A DNA stretch of 19,145 nt from an uncultured Collinsella sp. (GCA_958348565.1 CATVZP010000035.1:1-19145), one strand, 5' to 3'. Shown: positions 1 to 7,674, numbered from the stretch's first letter. Numbers and translations: made by a program. The notes: generated from the sequence alone by a model not told the origin.

Positions 1-27
1 ATTGCTTGATACCGCATACCGAAGTCT

Positions 28-51
28 CGCACTTTTCTGTGGCAAAGTGCG
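28..51. other. Short perfect hairpin near the left edge
   Basis: An 8-bp perfect stem (CGCACTTT paired with AAAGTGCG) encloses an 8-base loop. No run of T follows on either strand, so it is not a standard intrinsic terminator. The rest of 1-120 shows no gene, and the hairpin may belong to a transcript whose gene lies left of the window. Confidence 0.3.
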
Positions 52-120
52 CTATGGGAGGGCGACGGCGACTTTGGTTTTGCACCTAAAAAACGTCTTT
101 GACCTGCTGGTTTTATGGAA

Positions 121-157
121 ACGAAAAGGCCGGGCTCCCCTGTTGGGAGAACCCGGC
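121..157 (-). terminator. Intrinsic terminator of the solute-binding protein gene
   Basis: On the minus strand an 11-bp GC-rich stem (129-139 with 145-149 and 152-157, a two-base bulge at 150-151, and a 5-base loop) is followed by CTTTTCGTTT. This is a standard rho-independent terminator. It sits about 70 bases after the stop codon of the minus-strand gene at 224-1234. Confidence 0.85.
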
Positions 158-223
158 AATGCGTGTTGAAACCATGAAGAGGCGTCTCTCCTTGCGCATA
201 GGAGACTCCACCCCTAGCAATAA

Positions 224-1234
224 CTAGCTATTGAGCTTGTTAATGTCGTCGTCGGTGATAGTGCCCTCCTGGCTGGACGTTTTATCCTCGGAGGTTGCAC
301 CCTCGCTGCTCGAATCGGAGGATGCGGACTCGCTGGATCCGGTGTCAGTCGACTGCACGTCGGCGCCCGAGACCGTCTTGGTGGTGAGGTCATAGGGCAT
401 CGTGCCGTACCAGACGGAGTGGACCGCCTCGAGCGTGCCATCGACCGTGATACCGTCGAGGGCATCGCTCACGGCACGGCATAGCTCATCGTTGGCCGCG
501 AGGCCCGCGACGCCGAGCGTCGAGGGCGTCTCGAGCGCGCCGACGTAAGAGACCTGGCTCATCAGGCGCGCAAGGTAGCCGCCGGCCGTGGAGTCGCAAA
601 TCACGTAGTCGATCTCGCCGGACTCGAGCGCCTCAAAGCACTCGTTGATGTTGGAGAAGGTCTTTTGGTTGGCCGTGATGCTCTGCTTGGCGAGCGCTTC
701 CTGCGAGGCCGAAGAGGTCTGAACGCCAAGGGTAGCGGTGTTAAGCGTTTCGGTGGAAACGCTCAGCGACTCGCCGTCGCTCGTCTTTCCGAACACTGCC
801 GCAGCGTCGTACAGGCAAGTACCAAGCGTGCTGATATCACCATCCGTGGAATTGATATCGCCAATGAAGATGTCGGCCTTTTTGTCGCCAAGCGCGGAAT
901 CGGCAGAAGACGCATCGACGAAGGCAACCTTAAGGCCCATACGGCTTGCAAGGGCGCGGGCAGCATCGACCGCGTAGCCCGTGAGGTTACCGTCGGCGCC
1001 CTGCATGGCCTGCGGGGCATCGGAGGTATCGAGGGCAACCGTCAGGGTACCGGGAGTGACCAGGGCATCGTCCGACACCGCCGGCGTGACGGTCTCGCGC
1101 TCGATCTGGTCAATCGTGGGCGTCGTGAACGTGGACAGTGGGTTGAACGCGCATCCGCTCAAGCCCAATACGGCAATGACCGCCGCGGTCCCAGCACCTA
1201 ACCGAGCCGCGTGCATCAAGCTGCCCCTCACCAT
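224..1234 (-). CDS. Extracellular solute-binding lipoprotein (SBP family 3, amino-acid type)
   Basis: A 336-residue lipoprotein with a short hydrophobic signal and lipobox LSGC (Cys28), so it is expected to be anchored on the outer face of the membrane. The following ~240 residues match the family 3 periplasmic binding fold: GNLTGYAVDAARALASRMG, a DIFIGDIN segment, then a C-terminal lobe with ALESGEIDYVICDS. Such proteins capture amino acids or similar small polar molecules for an ABC importer. A Ser/Thr/Glu-rich tail of about 40 residues follows, perhaps a wall spacer. No permease or ATPase gene is beside it, so it is an orphan here. The ATG at 1234 is chosen because the signal peptide begins there and AGGG lies 8 bases upstream. 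The ATG at 1216, with GAGGGG 7 bases upstream, is equally plausible. Family is fairly sure; substrate is unknown. Confidence 0.82.
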   Translation of the reverse strand: MVRGSLMHAARLGAGTAAVIAVLGLSGCAFNPLSTFTTPTIDQIERETVTPAVSDDALVTPGTLTVALDTSDAPQAMQGADGNLTGYAVDAARALASRMGLKVAFVDASSADSALGDKKADIFIGDINSTDGDISTLGTCLYDAAAVFGKTSDGESLSVSTETLNTATLGVQTSSASQEALAKQSITANQKTFSNINECFEALESGEIDYVICDSTAGGYLARLMSQVSYVGALETPSTLGVAGLAANDELCRAVSDALDGITVDGTLEAVHSVWYGTMPYDLTTKTVSGADVQSTDTGSSESASSDSSSEGATSEDKTSSQEGTITDDDINKLNS

Positions 1235-1558
1235 GTCCACTACCCTGCCTTCTGTGTCGTATACAATCCGTGCGTTGCGCGGAATAACGGGTGTTCCCAC
1301 CAGCTGACCTGGTATTTGACCCCACACTTGCGCACCGGGGTGTTTGCTCGGGAGGCCATAGCCACCTTCACGACTGGCCCGCTCGCCCGCGAGGCGGTAT
1401 TGCCCCAAAGAAAGTAGAACGGACGGTGCGGCTTACATCTAGGACGCGCCATGATCGCGCCGCGCGCACGCGGTCGCTTACGTGGATCCCTTTGACCGCG
1501 TCTGTCTTGGACTAGGATGGACATTTCGTCCGTCCGCAACCACAGCCTGGCAGGAACG
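1235..1558 (-). other. Long GC-rich leader or intergenic region upstream of the solute-binding protein
   Basis: If transcription starts just after the TATAAT box at 1565-1570, the gene at 224-1234 has a leader of about 320 bases. On the minus strand it contains small hairpins, for example GGTG-GGAA-CACC (1290-1301, a GNRA-type loop) next to CCAG-GTCAG-CTGG (1300-1312). I could not match it to a known riboswitch, T-box, 6S, SRP or RNase P RNA. The long open frame through it is best explained by GC-rich composition. It may equally be ordinary untranslated sequence with a closer weak promoter (TATACG-like, 1258-1263). Confidence 0.3.
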
Positions 1559-1564
1559 TAGCGC

Positions 1565-1600
1565 ATTATAGCTAAGTTCAAGCTAAAGTTTAAGGTTAGG
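1565..1600 (-). promoter_or_regulatory. Candidate promoter with tandem 11/12-bp repeats
   Basis: Read on the minus strand there is a perfect TATAAT (1565-1570). Just upstream are two near-identical direct repeats, on the plus strand GCTAAGTTCAA (1571-1581) and GCTAAAGTTTAA (1582-1593), covering the spacer and -35 region. The -35 itself is poor (TTAAAC at 17-base spacing). Direct repeats with an 11-bp period over a weak -35 are typical of activator sites such as those of OmpR/PhoB regulators; that assignment is an inference. Confidence 0.45.
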
Positions 1601-1666
1601 GGCGTCATTCGCACCGTGAGCACAGATTTTGCAGGTCGGAGCGGACTATTCGTGCCCCCCATGAAG

Positions 1667-1694
1667 CCCGGAGCCCCCTACGGGGAGCTCCGGG
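1667..1694. other. Stable GC-rich hairpin with UACG loop (plus sense)
   Basis: Positions 1667-1678 pair with 1683-1694, 11 of 12 pairs, around the loop TACG closed by C-G. As plus-strand RNA this is a UNCG tetraloop. No T run follows on either strand. It lies between the minus-strand gene ending at 1968 and the promoter at 1565, so it may insulate the two, but its role is unknown. Confidence 0.35.
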
Positions 1695-1715
1695 GCACCC
1701 GTCTCAGGGCGCCGT

Positions 1716-1930
1716 GTGCAAAAAACGGCAAATATGAGTACTGTCACCAATTTAGTAGCAGCGTTTTTCCGCCCCGCGAGCCCCTTTTGAGTTCCGCACA
1801 GTCTGCTTGGCGCCAAGATATTCCACATTCGTTTATTATCTCTTCAATGAATCCAAATTTTCGGCCCAAGTTTCTTTGTTTTTACTGCCACTAATCTAGT
1901 AACAGTACTCATATTTGCCGTTTTTTGCAC
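1716..1930. repeat. 215-bp intergenic element with perfect 29-bp inverted ends (copy 1)
   Basis: The left arm 1716-1744 begins GTGCAAAAAACGGCAAATAT and its exact reverse complement is the right arm 1902-1930. Weaker inverted similarity continues inward for about 17 more bases (12 of 17). The middle is more AT-rich than the surroundings and carries no convincing gene. A diverged copy lies at 17624-17849. Size, termini and absence of a gene fit a MITE-like non-autonomous element or a large palindromic regulatory repeat. No target-site duplication was identified, so mobility is an inference. Confidence 0.75.
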
Positions 1931-1967
1931 AGGGCATATAAACAGACCCCCCTTTAAAGCCATAGTT

Positions 1968-3077
1968 TTACGCCGGCTTGAGCCCAAAGCACGCTCGGAG
2001 CGTATTCAGCAGAGCATCTTGCCTCTTTCGACGCGCCTCTACGCGATTCTGATATCGCTTACCCATACGTTGGTAAATGTGCCATGCGAGCGCTTCCATC
2101 GCTTCCATGTCGCAGAGCATTTCGTTGTTGACCGTCGCGACCTCGATTCCCATAGTAATCAAGCCCGTGTTGCGTTTTTCATCATGGACACGTCCCCTCC
2201 GGGAGGAATGACCCAGCTCACCGTTGTATTCAAGGTCAAACCGGGCTGCTTCCTGATACGCATCGCAAACTGCATGCGGCATCCCCGAGATTGCCTGCGC
2301 GCGGTCATCGAACTCAATCTTGTAGTCGGTCTTAAAAGGACCGCAGGCAAATCCGCCATAGGAAAACGGAAGCGAAAACATGGCAAGCATGATGCACTCC
2401 ATGGGTGAGCGCAGGTTTTCCGACAGATAGGGACACAGCCGCCGCAGTTGTTTGGCCGCACTCCCCTTGCATGCCGCAAGGTAATCTGCCAGGCGATCGG
2501 GCGTCAGCACCGGCTCGACTTCAAAGTAGCCCACGTCTGCCGGTTGGTCCTTGTCCTTTGCAAGTCTATTCGCAACAGGCGAGGTATAGGGAGGTAGATA
2601 CTTCCCGCGATCGCTCAGTGAAATCTTGGAACACAGTTCCTGGGCCAGGACAAACGCCTGGATACAGCCGACCTCGCGGGCGACGGCAACACAAAGGGCC
2701 TCGGGAGATAGGCTGTACACCCCCGGTTCCACCTCTAGAATCGAGCCGGCAGGCAACCCGGAACACACGGACCAGCCCACACCAGGCATGCGTCGGCGCT
2801 GCGCCGCAGATCCCACCAGCAAGCACAGATCTTCTTGCACCTCGCCGCTTTTGACTCCAATTCGCACCAGGTCGGGAAGATAGATATCCTCGGTCGAAGG
2901 CGATGACGTACACAGCACGCGGCGCTCCTCCTCGGGCTCAAGGTCCTTCCAGCCGATGTAGCCCATCTGCCGGCGCTCGGCTCGAATCATGCGCAACGCC
3001 GAGGCGCCTGTTAGGATTGCGGAAGCCGCTAGCTGTTCGCCTGTCGGCTCGTTGCACCGCTCAATCTTTACCGCCAC
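1968..3077 (-). CDS. Probable DUF559/Vsr-fold protein (nuclease-like C-terminus), function unknown
   Basis: A protein of about 369 residues. Its C-terminal part has the pattern FDLEYNG...H...R.HDEKR...L...GIEV (roughly residues 280-320), which resembles the DUF559/Vsr endonuclease-fold core where an E-Y-(D/N)-G strand is followed by H, D and R. Before it, ENLRSPMECIMLAMFSLP resembles the SP-E-L helix that precedes this fold in actinobacterial DUF559 and AbiEi-like proteins. The N-terminal ~200 residues are not recognised. The GTG at 3077 has TAGGGG 8 bases upstream. A GTG at 3086 abuts that same site with no spacing, so it is less likely. The gene follows comF within about 10 bases and is probably translationally coupled. 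It has no partner toxin gene and looks like an accessory addition to the operon. Nuclease activity is not shown. Confidence 0.7.
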   Translation of the reverse strand: MAVKIERCNEPTGEQLAASAILTGASALRMIRAERRQMGYIGWKDLEPEEERRVLCTSSPSTEDIYLPDLVRIGVKSGEVQEDLCLLVGSAAQRRRMPGVGWSVCSGLPAGSILEVEPGVYSLSPEALCVAVAREVGCIQAFVLAQELCSKISLSDRGKYLPPYTSPVANRLAKDKDQPADVGYFEVEPVLTPDRLADYLAACKGSAAKQLRRLCPYLSENLRSPMECIMLAMFSLPFSYGGFACGPFKTDYKIEFDDRAQAISGMPHAVCDAYQEAARFDLEYNGELGHSSRRGRVHDEKRNTGLITMGIEVATVNNEMLCDMEAMEALAWHIYQRMGKRYQNRVEARRKRQDALLNTLRACFGLKPA

Positions 3078-3088
3078 ACGAATCACCC

Positions 3089-3895
3089 CTACCAGACGCG
3101 TGCGATAGCGAGGCCATCAACGGCCGCAGCACCGGCGCGCTTGAGTTCCGCCGAAGCCGCAGCCATCGTCGCACCCGTGGTGATAACGTCGTCGATAAGC
3201 AGCAGGCGGCGGCCCCGCACGTCCTCAACGGTCTCGTACATGCCTCGGGCGCGTTCACGGCGTTCTTCACGACCGAGTTCACGCTGGTCGCCATGGCCGT
3301 ACTTAACGAGGGCGTCGAGCAGCGGAACACCCGACAGCTCGCAAAATGGGCGCGCGATGGCTTCCATATGATCGAAGCCGCGTCGCCGAAACGCCGCCGC
3401 CGTCGCGGGCACAAACACCACTGCATCGGCGCCGGACAACACACCGCCTAAGCGTTCGGGTGCCGCGACCTGGGCATACAAGGCGGTGTCGTATAGCAGC
3501 TCTGCCAGATACGGCGCCAGGCGTCGCTCGCCCGCGTCTTTGTACGCTTTAATGATCCTCGGGAGCGGATGCGTGTAAACGGCACATGCCAGGCACCGGT
3601 CGAGTGCTTCGGCCATCGCCGAGGACGTACCCTCGACCGAGCACTCGGTGCACAGCAAGTCTCCAAACGGGGCGCCGCATCGAGTGCAGCTATGCCGCGG
3701 GTCGATGAGCGCGAGCGCGGCCAGGCAGTCTTGACAAATAAGCGCACCGGCGCGCTCGCAGCCGGCACATCGCGTGGGTGACAACGCCTCAAGCGCCTCG
3801 TGCGCCGCCCGCTCGGCAAACGGTAGCAATTCGTCCGCAAACGGTAGGATGCCGGCACCTTGCAGGCATCCCAACACGTTCAAATGTCTCTTCAC
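3089..3895 (-). CDS. comF: ComF family protein (phosphoribosyltransferase-like)
   Basis: A 268-residue protein. Eight cysteines form two zinc-binding CxxC pairs (43/46 with 54/57, and 70/73 with 82/85). The C-terminal phosphoribosyltransferase motif LLLIDDVITTGAT (about 231-243) carries the paired aspartates that contact PRPP or the ribose phosphate. In transformable bacteria ComF works with the ComFA helicase in taking up single-stranded DNA, but many non-competent bacteria keep it and its exact reaction is unresolved. The GTG start has GGGAGGG 7 bases upstream. It follows ricT after 102 bases and directly precedes the DUF559-like gene. No comFA or other competence gene is in the window, so a competence role is only suggested by family. 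Confidence 0.88.
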   Translation of the reverse strand: MKRHLNVLGCLQGAGILPFADELLPFAERAAHEALEALSPTRCAGCERAGALICQDCLAALALIDPRHSCTRCGAPFGDLLCTECSVEGTSSAMAEALDRCLACAVYTHPLPRIIKAYKDAGERRLAPYLAELLYDTALYAQVAAPERLGGVLSGADAVVFVPATAAAFRRRGFDHMEAIARPFCELSGVPLLDALVKYGHGDQRELGREERRERARGMYETVEDVRGRRLLLIDDVITTGATMAAASAELKRAGAAAVDGLAIARVW

Positions 3896-3997
3896 GACAC
3901 AACCCTCCCTACGCTCGGTCGCAGGAAGGGTCGTTGATTCAGCGCTATGGTACCCCGACGCGTTTGGGGTCAGGCAGGTTAAATCCGTTTGCGGGCG

Positions 3998-5698
3998 CTA
4001 TTCGCCGGTGGGCGGTTGCGGTGCGGACGAGTTTTGGGTCGAGCCCTCGCCACCGTCCTGGCGCGGCTTGCGGGAACGGCGACGGCGACGGCGCTTCTGG
4101 CCCTGGTCGGCCGAACCCTCGCCACCACGATCTTCGCGCGACTCGCGTTCGTCACGAGCAGCACCGCGCACGGCCTTGGCAGCTGCCCCTCCGCCATCTC
4201 CGGGGCGACGACGTGTGACCTTGACCTCGCCATCCGAGACCTGATCGGCCACAGAGGGCACCGAGGGCTTTTGCTGCGTGCCCGAGGAATGGCGACGACG
4301 CGGACGCGGGGTGCGCTCGTCATCGTTGCGCTGCTTGCCACCCTTGTCGGCAGGCGTATCAGAACCCGAACCACCCTTGGGGCCGGCACCGGCTTCGCGA
4401 GCGGCTGCGGCGCGGAAGGCGTCCTCGCGCTCCTCGCTCGACAAATGGCGGCGGCGACGGCGCGTGGGATTCATGCCACCGCCGCGGTTTTGCTGTTGGG
4501 GCTGCTGAGCCTCGCGCTCGCGGGGGGAATTCTTGCCTGCGGGAGCGGCCTCGCCGGCATCGCCCGAACCCGAGCGCTTGCGGCGACGACGTCCACCGGC
4601 AGCCTCCTCAACCTCGGGTGCCTCGGCCTTGCCGCGACCCTTACCGCGGCCGCGACCCTCGCCCTGGCTCTGACCGGCACGGGTATCGGCGTCCGCATCG
4701 CGACGGCGGCGCTTGGGCATCGTCGTCCCCGCCAGTCGGTCGGCACTCGACAGGCCATCGCCCACGTCGACGCCGTTCTCGCGGTCGAGCTCCATAAGCG
4801 CCAAGCGCATCTCGGGCGACTCGATACGCTCGAGCACATCGCGCGTCACGCAGTCGGGACGGCAGTTGCAGCCCTGCTCGGCGGCCTTCTTTTTGCAGCC
4901 CTCAGAGCAGGTCATGTCGGCCAGGTTGACCTTAAAGACTTTGCCGTTCTCCAGGCGCAACACCAGCTGCTCGCGCGGCGTGTCATATTCCTGGATACGC
5001 GCCTTGCCAAGCGGCGTATCGATAAGCGTCTTCTTTTTGGGCGCGCGGCTCTTAAAGTCCTTGTACGCCTCGAACTCGTAGCGCAGGCAGCACATCAGGC
5101 GGCCGCAGACGCCGCTAATTTTGGACGAGTTGAGTGGCAGGTCCTGCTCTTTTGCCATGCGAATCGAAACCGGCTCAAACTGTCCGCCAAAGCGCGTGCA
5201 GCAGAGCTCCTGGCCGCACTGGGCATAGCCGCCCACCAGGCGGGTCTCGTCGCGCACGCCGATCTGGCGCATGTCGACGCGAATGTGCAGCGTCGAGGAC
5301 AGGTCCTTGACGAGCTGACGGAAATCGACGCGCTCCTCGGCAGCAAAGTAGAACACAGCCTTCTCGCCGCCAAACAGGTACTCGACGCCGACCGGCTTCA
5401 TCTCGAGGTCGAGTTCCTTGACCAGACGGCGGAAGTCGACCATGGCCTCGTCACCCTGGATAGCCAGGTCGTCGGCAAGCTGCAGGTCGATGTCGCTCGC
5501 CACGCGCAACACGGGCTTGAGCGGCTGACCGATCTCGTCTTGCGGCACCTCGAAGGGATCGGCCGTGACCAGGCCGATCTCGGTTCCGCGCTCGGTGGAG
5601 CAAATGGCATAATCGGCCTCGAGGATATCCAGATCCTGCGGGTCGAACCACAGGTCGCGCGAGGCGTAGGTAAACTTAACGGGTACGACTAACGGCAT
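3998..5698 (-). CDS. ricT: RicT/YaaT family PSP1-domain protein with long basic tail
   Basis: Residues 1-300 match the PSP1/RicT fold, including the paired cysteine motifs CGQELCC (161-167) and CGRLMCC (198-204). In Bacillus RicT equivalent cysteines help hold iron-sulphur clusters of the RicA-RicF-RicT complex that acts with RNase Y in mRNA maturation. A further cysteine group (264, 268, 277, 279, 283) follows. From about 327 to 566 the protein is a low-complexity Arg/Lys/Gly/Glu tail with blocks such as KRRRR and GRGRGKGRGK; Bacillus RicT, at about 275 residues, lacks this. Such tails often bind RNA, which is an inference here. It overlaps the end of holB by 10 bases, matching the holB-yaaT order of Bacillus. 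The family call is firm; the function in this phylum is unproved. Confidence 0.9.
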   Translation of the reverse strand: MPLVVPVKFTYASRDLWFDPQDLDILEADYAICSTERGTEIGLVTADPFEVPQDEIGQPLKPVLRVASDIDLQLADDLAIQGDEAMVDFRRLVKELDLEMKPVGVEYLFGGEKAVFYFAAEERVDFRQLVKDLSSTLHIRVDMRQIGVRDETRLVGGYAQCGQELCCTRFGGQFEPVSIRMAKEQDLPLNSSKISGVCGRLMCCLRYEFEAYKDFKSRAPKKKTLIDTPLGKARIQEYDTPREQLVLRLENGKVFKVNLADMTCSEGCKKKAAEQGCNCRPDCVTRDVLERIESPEMRLALMELDRENGVDVGDGLSSADRLAGTTMPKRRRRDADADTRAGQSQGEGRGRGKGRGKAEAPEVEEAAGGRRRRKRSGSGDAGEAAPAGKNSPREREAQQPQQQNRGGGMNPTRRRRRHLSSEEREDAFRAAAAREAGAGPKGGSGSDTPADKGGKQRNDDERTPRPRRRHSSGTQQKPSVPSVADQVSDGEVKVTRRRPGDGGGAAAKAVRGAARDERESREDRGGEGSADQGQKRRRRRRSRKPRQDGGEGSTQNSSAPQPPTGE

Positions 5699-6816
5699 TT
5701 CAGTGCCTTCCTGATATCGAACAGCATGACCTCGATGGCCAGCTGGGGAGTAACGTTTCTGGCGATGTTGCGCTCAGCGGTGGCAACCGCCTCAAGCGCC
5801 TGAGTGGCACCCGCAACATTCGTCGCGGCGGCAAGCCGGCCGATTGTGTCACGCACGTCCTCGTTCACAACGTCTGCCGCCTCATCCTGAAGCGTCAGCA
5901 GCACGTCGCGCATGAGCGTCCGCGCGCTCGCCAGCGCTTCCATGATACCCGAACGCTCGCGCGCGTTGAGTTCGCGCTTGTTGCGGTCCTCAAGCTGCTT
6001 CAATGCTCCACGCGACAGGTAGTCGGCATTTTGCTCGAGCACCTTTTCCTGCGTGGACTTGACCTCGGCGAGCGGCGCCTTGACGGCGACGATGAGCGAC
6101 TTGGCGCGACTGAGCACATCGGCCTCGTCGGCGGCGATGAGCGAGTCGATGGCGCGGACCATCTGGCGACGGGCGTCCTGGCGCTCGGCGCTCTTGAGGA
6201 ACTCGATACCACGCGTGGGGCTTCCCGCCACGGCGACGGCCATGCGGCAGCGCGCGAGATCCTGACCGGTGGCGCGGCTCACGGCCTGCGCGGCCACAGT
6301 AGGCGACACCAGCCGAAACGGCACGCACTGGCAGCGGCTCACGATGGTGGGCAGCATCACGTCGGCCGAGGTGCCCAACAGGATGAACATGACGCCCTCG
6401 GGCGGTTCCTCGAGCGTTTTGAGCAGCGCGTTGGCGGTGTTGGCGCGCAGTTGCTCGGCACGGTCGATGATGTAGACCTTTGCCTTGGCGCGGATGGGGG
6501 CCAGGGGCACGTCGTCGAGCAGCTCGCGGGTCTGCGCGATGAGGTAGCCCGTAGCACTTTCGGGCGTGTAATAGTGCACGTCGGGATGCGTATGGCGGGC
6601 GACGCGTACGCAGCTGTCGCACGAGCCACAGCCGCCCTGCTCGCACAGGAATGCCTGGGCAAGCGCCCATGCGGCGTCGAGCTTACCGGCGCCGGGCGCG
6701 CCCAAAAACAGGTAGGCGTGCGATGCGCGGCCGTTTGCGATGGCGTTGGTCAAGAAGTCGCGCACGCGCTGTTGGGTGTCGAGCTTGGCCAGCAGGCTTG
6801 CCTGAGCGGGGGCCAT
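5689..6816 (-). CDS. holB: DNA polymerase III subunit delta'
   Basis: A 375-residue clamp-loader subunit. It has a P-loop GAPGAGK (39-45) without the usual Thr/Ser after the lysine, a four-cysteine zinc module (Cys58, 63, 66, 69), the DRAEQL stretch of the Walker B region, and the SRC motif in TIVSRCQ, all typical of delta'/tau AAA+ proteins. Delta' is generally a structural ATPase-like subunit, so the degenerate P-loop is expected. The chosen ATG at 6816 has AAGGAGG 9 bases upstream inside the end of tmk, and one base separates the two genes. A TTG at 6837 in the same frame lacks such support. It is co-transcribed with tmk and ricT. Confidence 0.93.
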   Translation of the reverse strand: MAPAQASLLAKLDTQQRVRDFLTNAIANGRASHAYLFLGAPGAGKLDAAWALAQAFLCEQGGCGSCDSCVRVARHTHPDVHYYTPESATGYLIAQTRELLDDVPLAPIRAKAKVYIIDRAEQLRANTANALLKTLEEPPEGVMFILLGTSADVMLPTIVSRCQCVPFRLVSPTVAAQAVSRATGQDLARCRMAVAVAGSPTRGIEFLKSAERQDARRQMVRAIDSLIAADEADVLSRAKSLIVAVKAPLAEVKSTQEKVLEQNADYLSRGALKQLEDRNKRELNARERSGIMEALASARTLMRDVLLTLQDEAADVVNEDVRDTIGRLAAATNVAGATQALEAVATAERNIARNVTPQLAIEVMLFDIRKALKCR

Positions 6817-6817
6817 G

Positions 6818-7501
6818 TTACTCGGCCTCCTTGGCAAGCGCGGCGGCGACGGCGTCTTGGGGAATGTCGAGACCGTACGCGCGAACCAGCTCGACCGTCT
6901 GCGCGAAGACGTCTGCGATCGACGCAGTGGCGTCGATGAGCTTTACGCGGGCGGGTTCCTCGGCAGCGATAGCGCAAAATCCCTGGTAGACGCGCTCCTG
7001 GAAGGCCATGCCCTTGGCCTCCATGCGATCGGCCGCACCGCGGGCTGCCATGCGCAGTGCCGCCTGCTCGGGCGTGATGTGATAGACGAGCGTGAGCGCC
7101 GGATGCGTACCGGCGACAGCCAGGTTGTTGGCATCGCGCACCATCTGGCGGTCGAGGCCGTCGGCAAACGCCTGGTAGCAGGTCGTGGAATCGCAGAAGC
7201 GGTCGCACAGGACCACCTTGCCGACAGCGAGGGCGGGAGCTATGACCTCGTGCACCAACTGGGCGCGCGCCGCCTCGTAGAGCAACAACTCGCAGGTGTC
7301 GCCCATCGCCGTATTGGCGGGGTCGAGCAGCAGGGCGCGGATCTTTTCGCTGATGGCAGTGCCGCCCGGCTCGCGCAGGCTCACAACCTGGTAGCCAGCG
7401 AGCTCGAGCGCACGGGCAAGCAGGCGCGCCTGCGTGGACTTGCCGGCGCCGTCGACGCCCTCGAGCGTGATAAAGCTATGTTGAGCGGGCTCAAAAGCCA
7501 T
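6818..7501 (-). CDS. tmk: Thymidylate kinase
   Basis: A 227-residue cytoplasmic enzyme that phosphorylates dTMP to dTDP with ATP, in dTTP synthesis. It shows FITLEGVDGAGKSTQ (P-loop at about 15-22), REPGGT (dTMP-binding region), CDRFCDSTTCYQ (the DR motif) and the arginine-rich lid near ADRMEAKG. Length is normal for the family. The ATG at 7501 has GGAAGGGG 8 bases upstream. It is the first gene of the tmk-holB-ricT-comF run, so dTTP supply and replication are linked in one transcript. Confidence 0.95.
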   Translation of the reverse strand: MAFEPAQHSFITLEGVDGAGKSTQARLLARALELAGYQVVSLREPGGTAISEKIRALLLDPANTAMGDTCELLLYEAARAQLVHEVIAPALAVGKVVLCDRFCDSTTCYQAFADGLDRQMVRDANNLAVAGTHPALTLVYHITPEQAALRMAARGAADRMEAKGMAFQERVYQGFCAIAAEEPARVKLIDATASIADVFAQTVELVRAYGLDIPQDAVAAALAKEAE

Positions 7502-7537
7502 GGGCGCAGCCCCTTCCTACAAGGCGCGAAAATGCAA

Positions 7538-7560
7538 GTTATAGCAACCAAGCCATGATA
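7538..7560 (-). promoter_or_regulatory. Candidate promoter of the tmk operon
   Basis: Two -10-like boxes lie on the minus strand before tmk: TATAAC (7538-7543) and TATCAT (7555-7560). The second has TTGGGG at 17-base spacing. Either would give a leader of about 30-50 bases. No other promoter-like sequence lies between tmk and the repeats. Confidence 0.3.
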
Positions 7561-7590
7561 CCCCAGCGTCCGGCGCACCCCAAATCCCAC

Positions 7591-7674
7591 CTAGTCATTG
7601 GGGACGTTCTTAAATGACTAGTCGTTGGGGACGTTCTTTAATGACTAGTCGTTTAAGAACGTCCCCAACGGCTA
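7591..7674. repeat. 27-bp palindrome-forming repeat, three adjacent units
   Basis: Two direct copies of a 27-bp unit starting CTAGTC(A/G)TTGGGGACG lie at 7591-7617 and 7618-7644, differing at two positions. An inverted copy follows at about 7645-7674. The second and third form a 16-bp perfect stem (7623-7638 with 7655-7670) around a 16-base loop containing GACTAGTC. A further single copy lies at 17581-17607. The arrangement resembles REP/BIME sequences that are often mobilised by a RAYT transposase. No such transposase is in the window. Confidence 0.75.

Noticed and set aside
28..51. Possible intrinsic terminator at the left edge
   Set aside because: The perfect stem lacks a T run on either strand and no gene end is visible beside it.
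1290..1320. Resemblance to SRP RNA (TACCAGGTCAG on the minus strand at 1304-1314)
   Set aside because: The conserved domain IV sequence that should follow in SRP RNA is absent, so the match of about 11 bases is taken as chance.
1616..1894. A 92-codon plus-strand open frame across the 29-bp-arm element
   Set aside because: It starts outside the element, has no ribosome site, reads through the repeat arm, and has no counterpart in copy 2.
3989..5692. A 567-codon plus-strand open frame opposite ricT
   Set aside because: Low-complexity Ala/Leu/Arg translation, antisense to a recognised gene; a composition artefact.
7591..7674. Possible CRISPR array
   Set aside because: The two direct units abut without spacers, and the third is inverted; this is a palindromic repeat cluster, not a repeat-spacer array.
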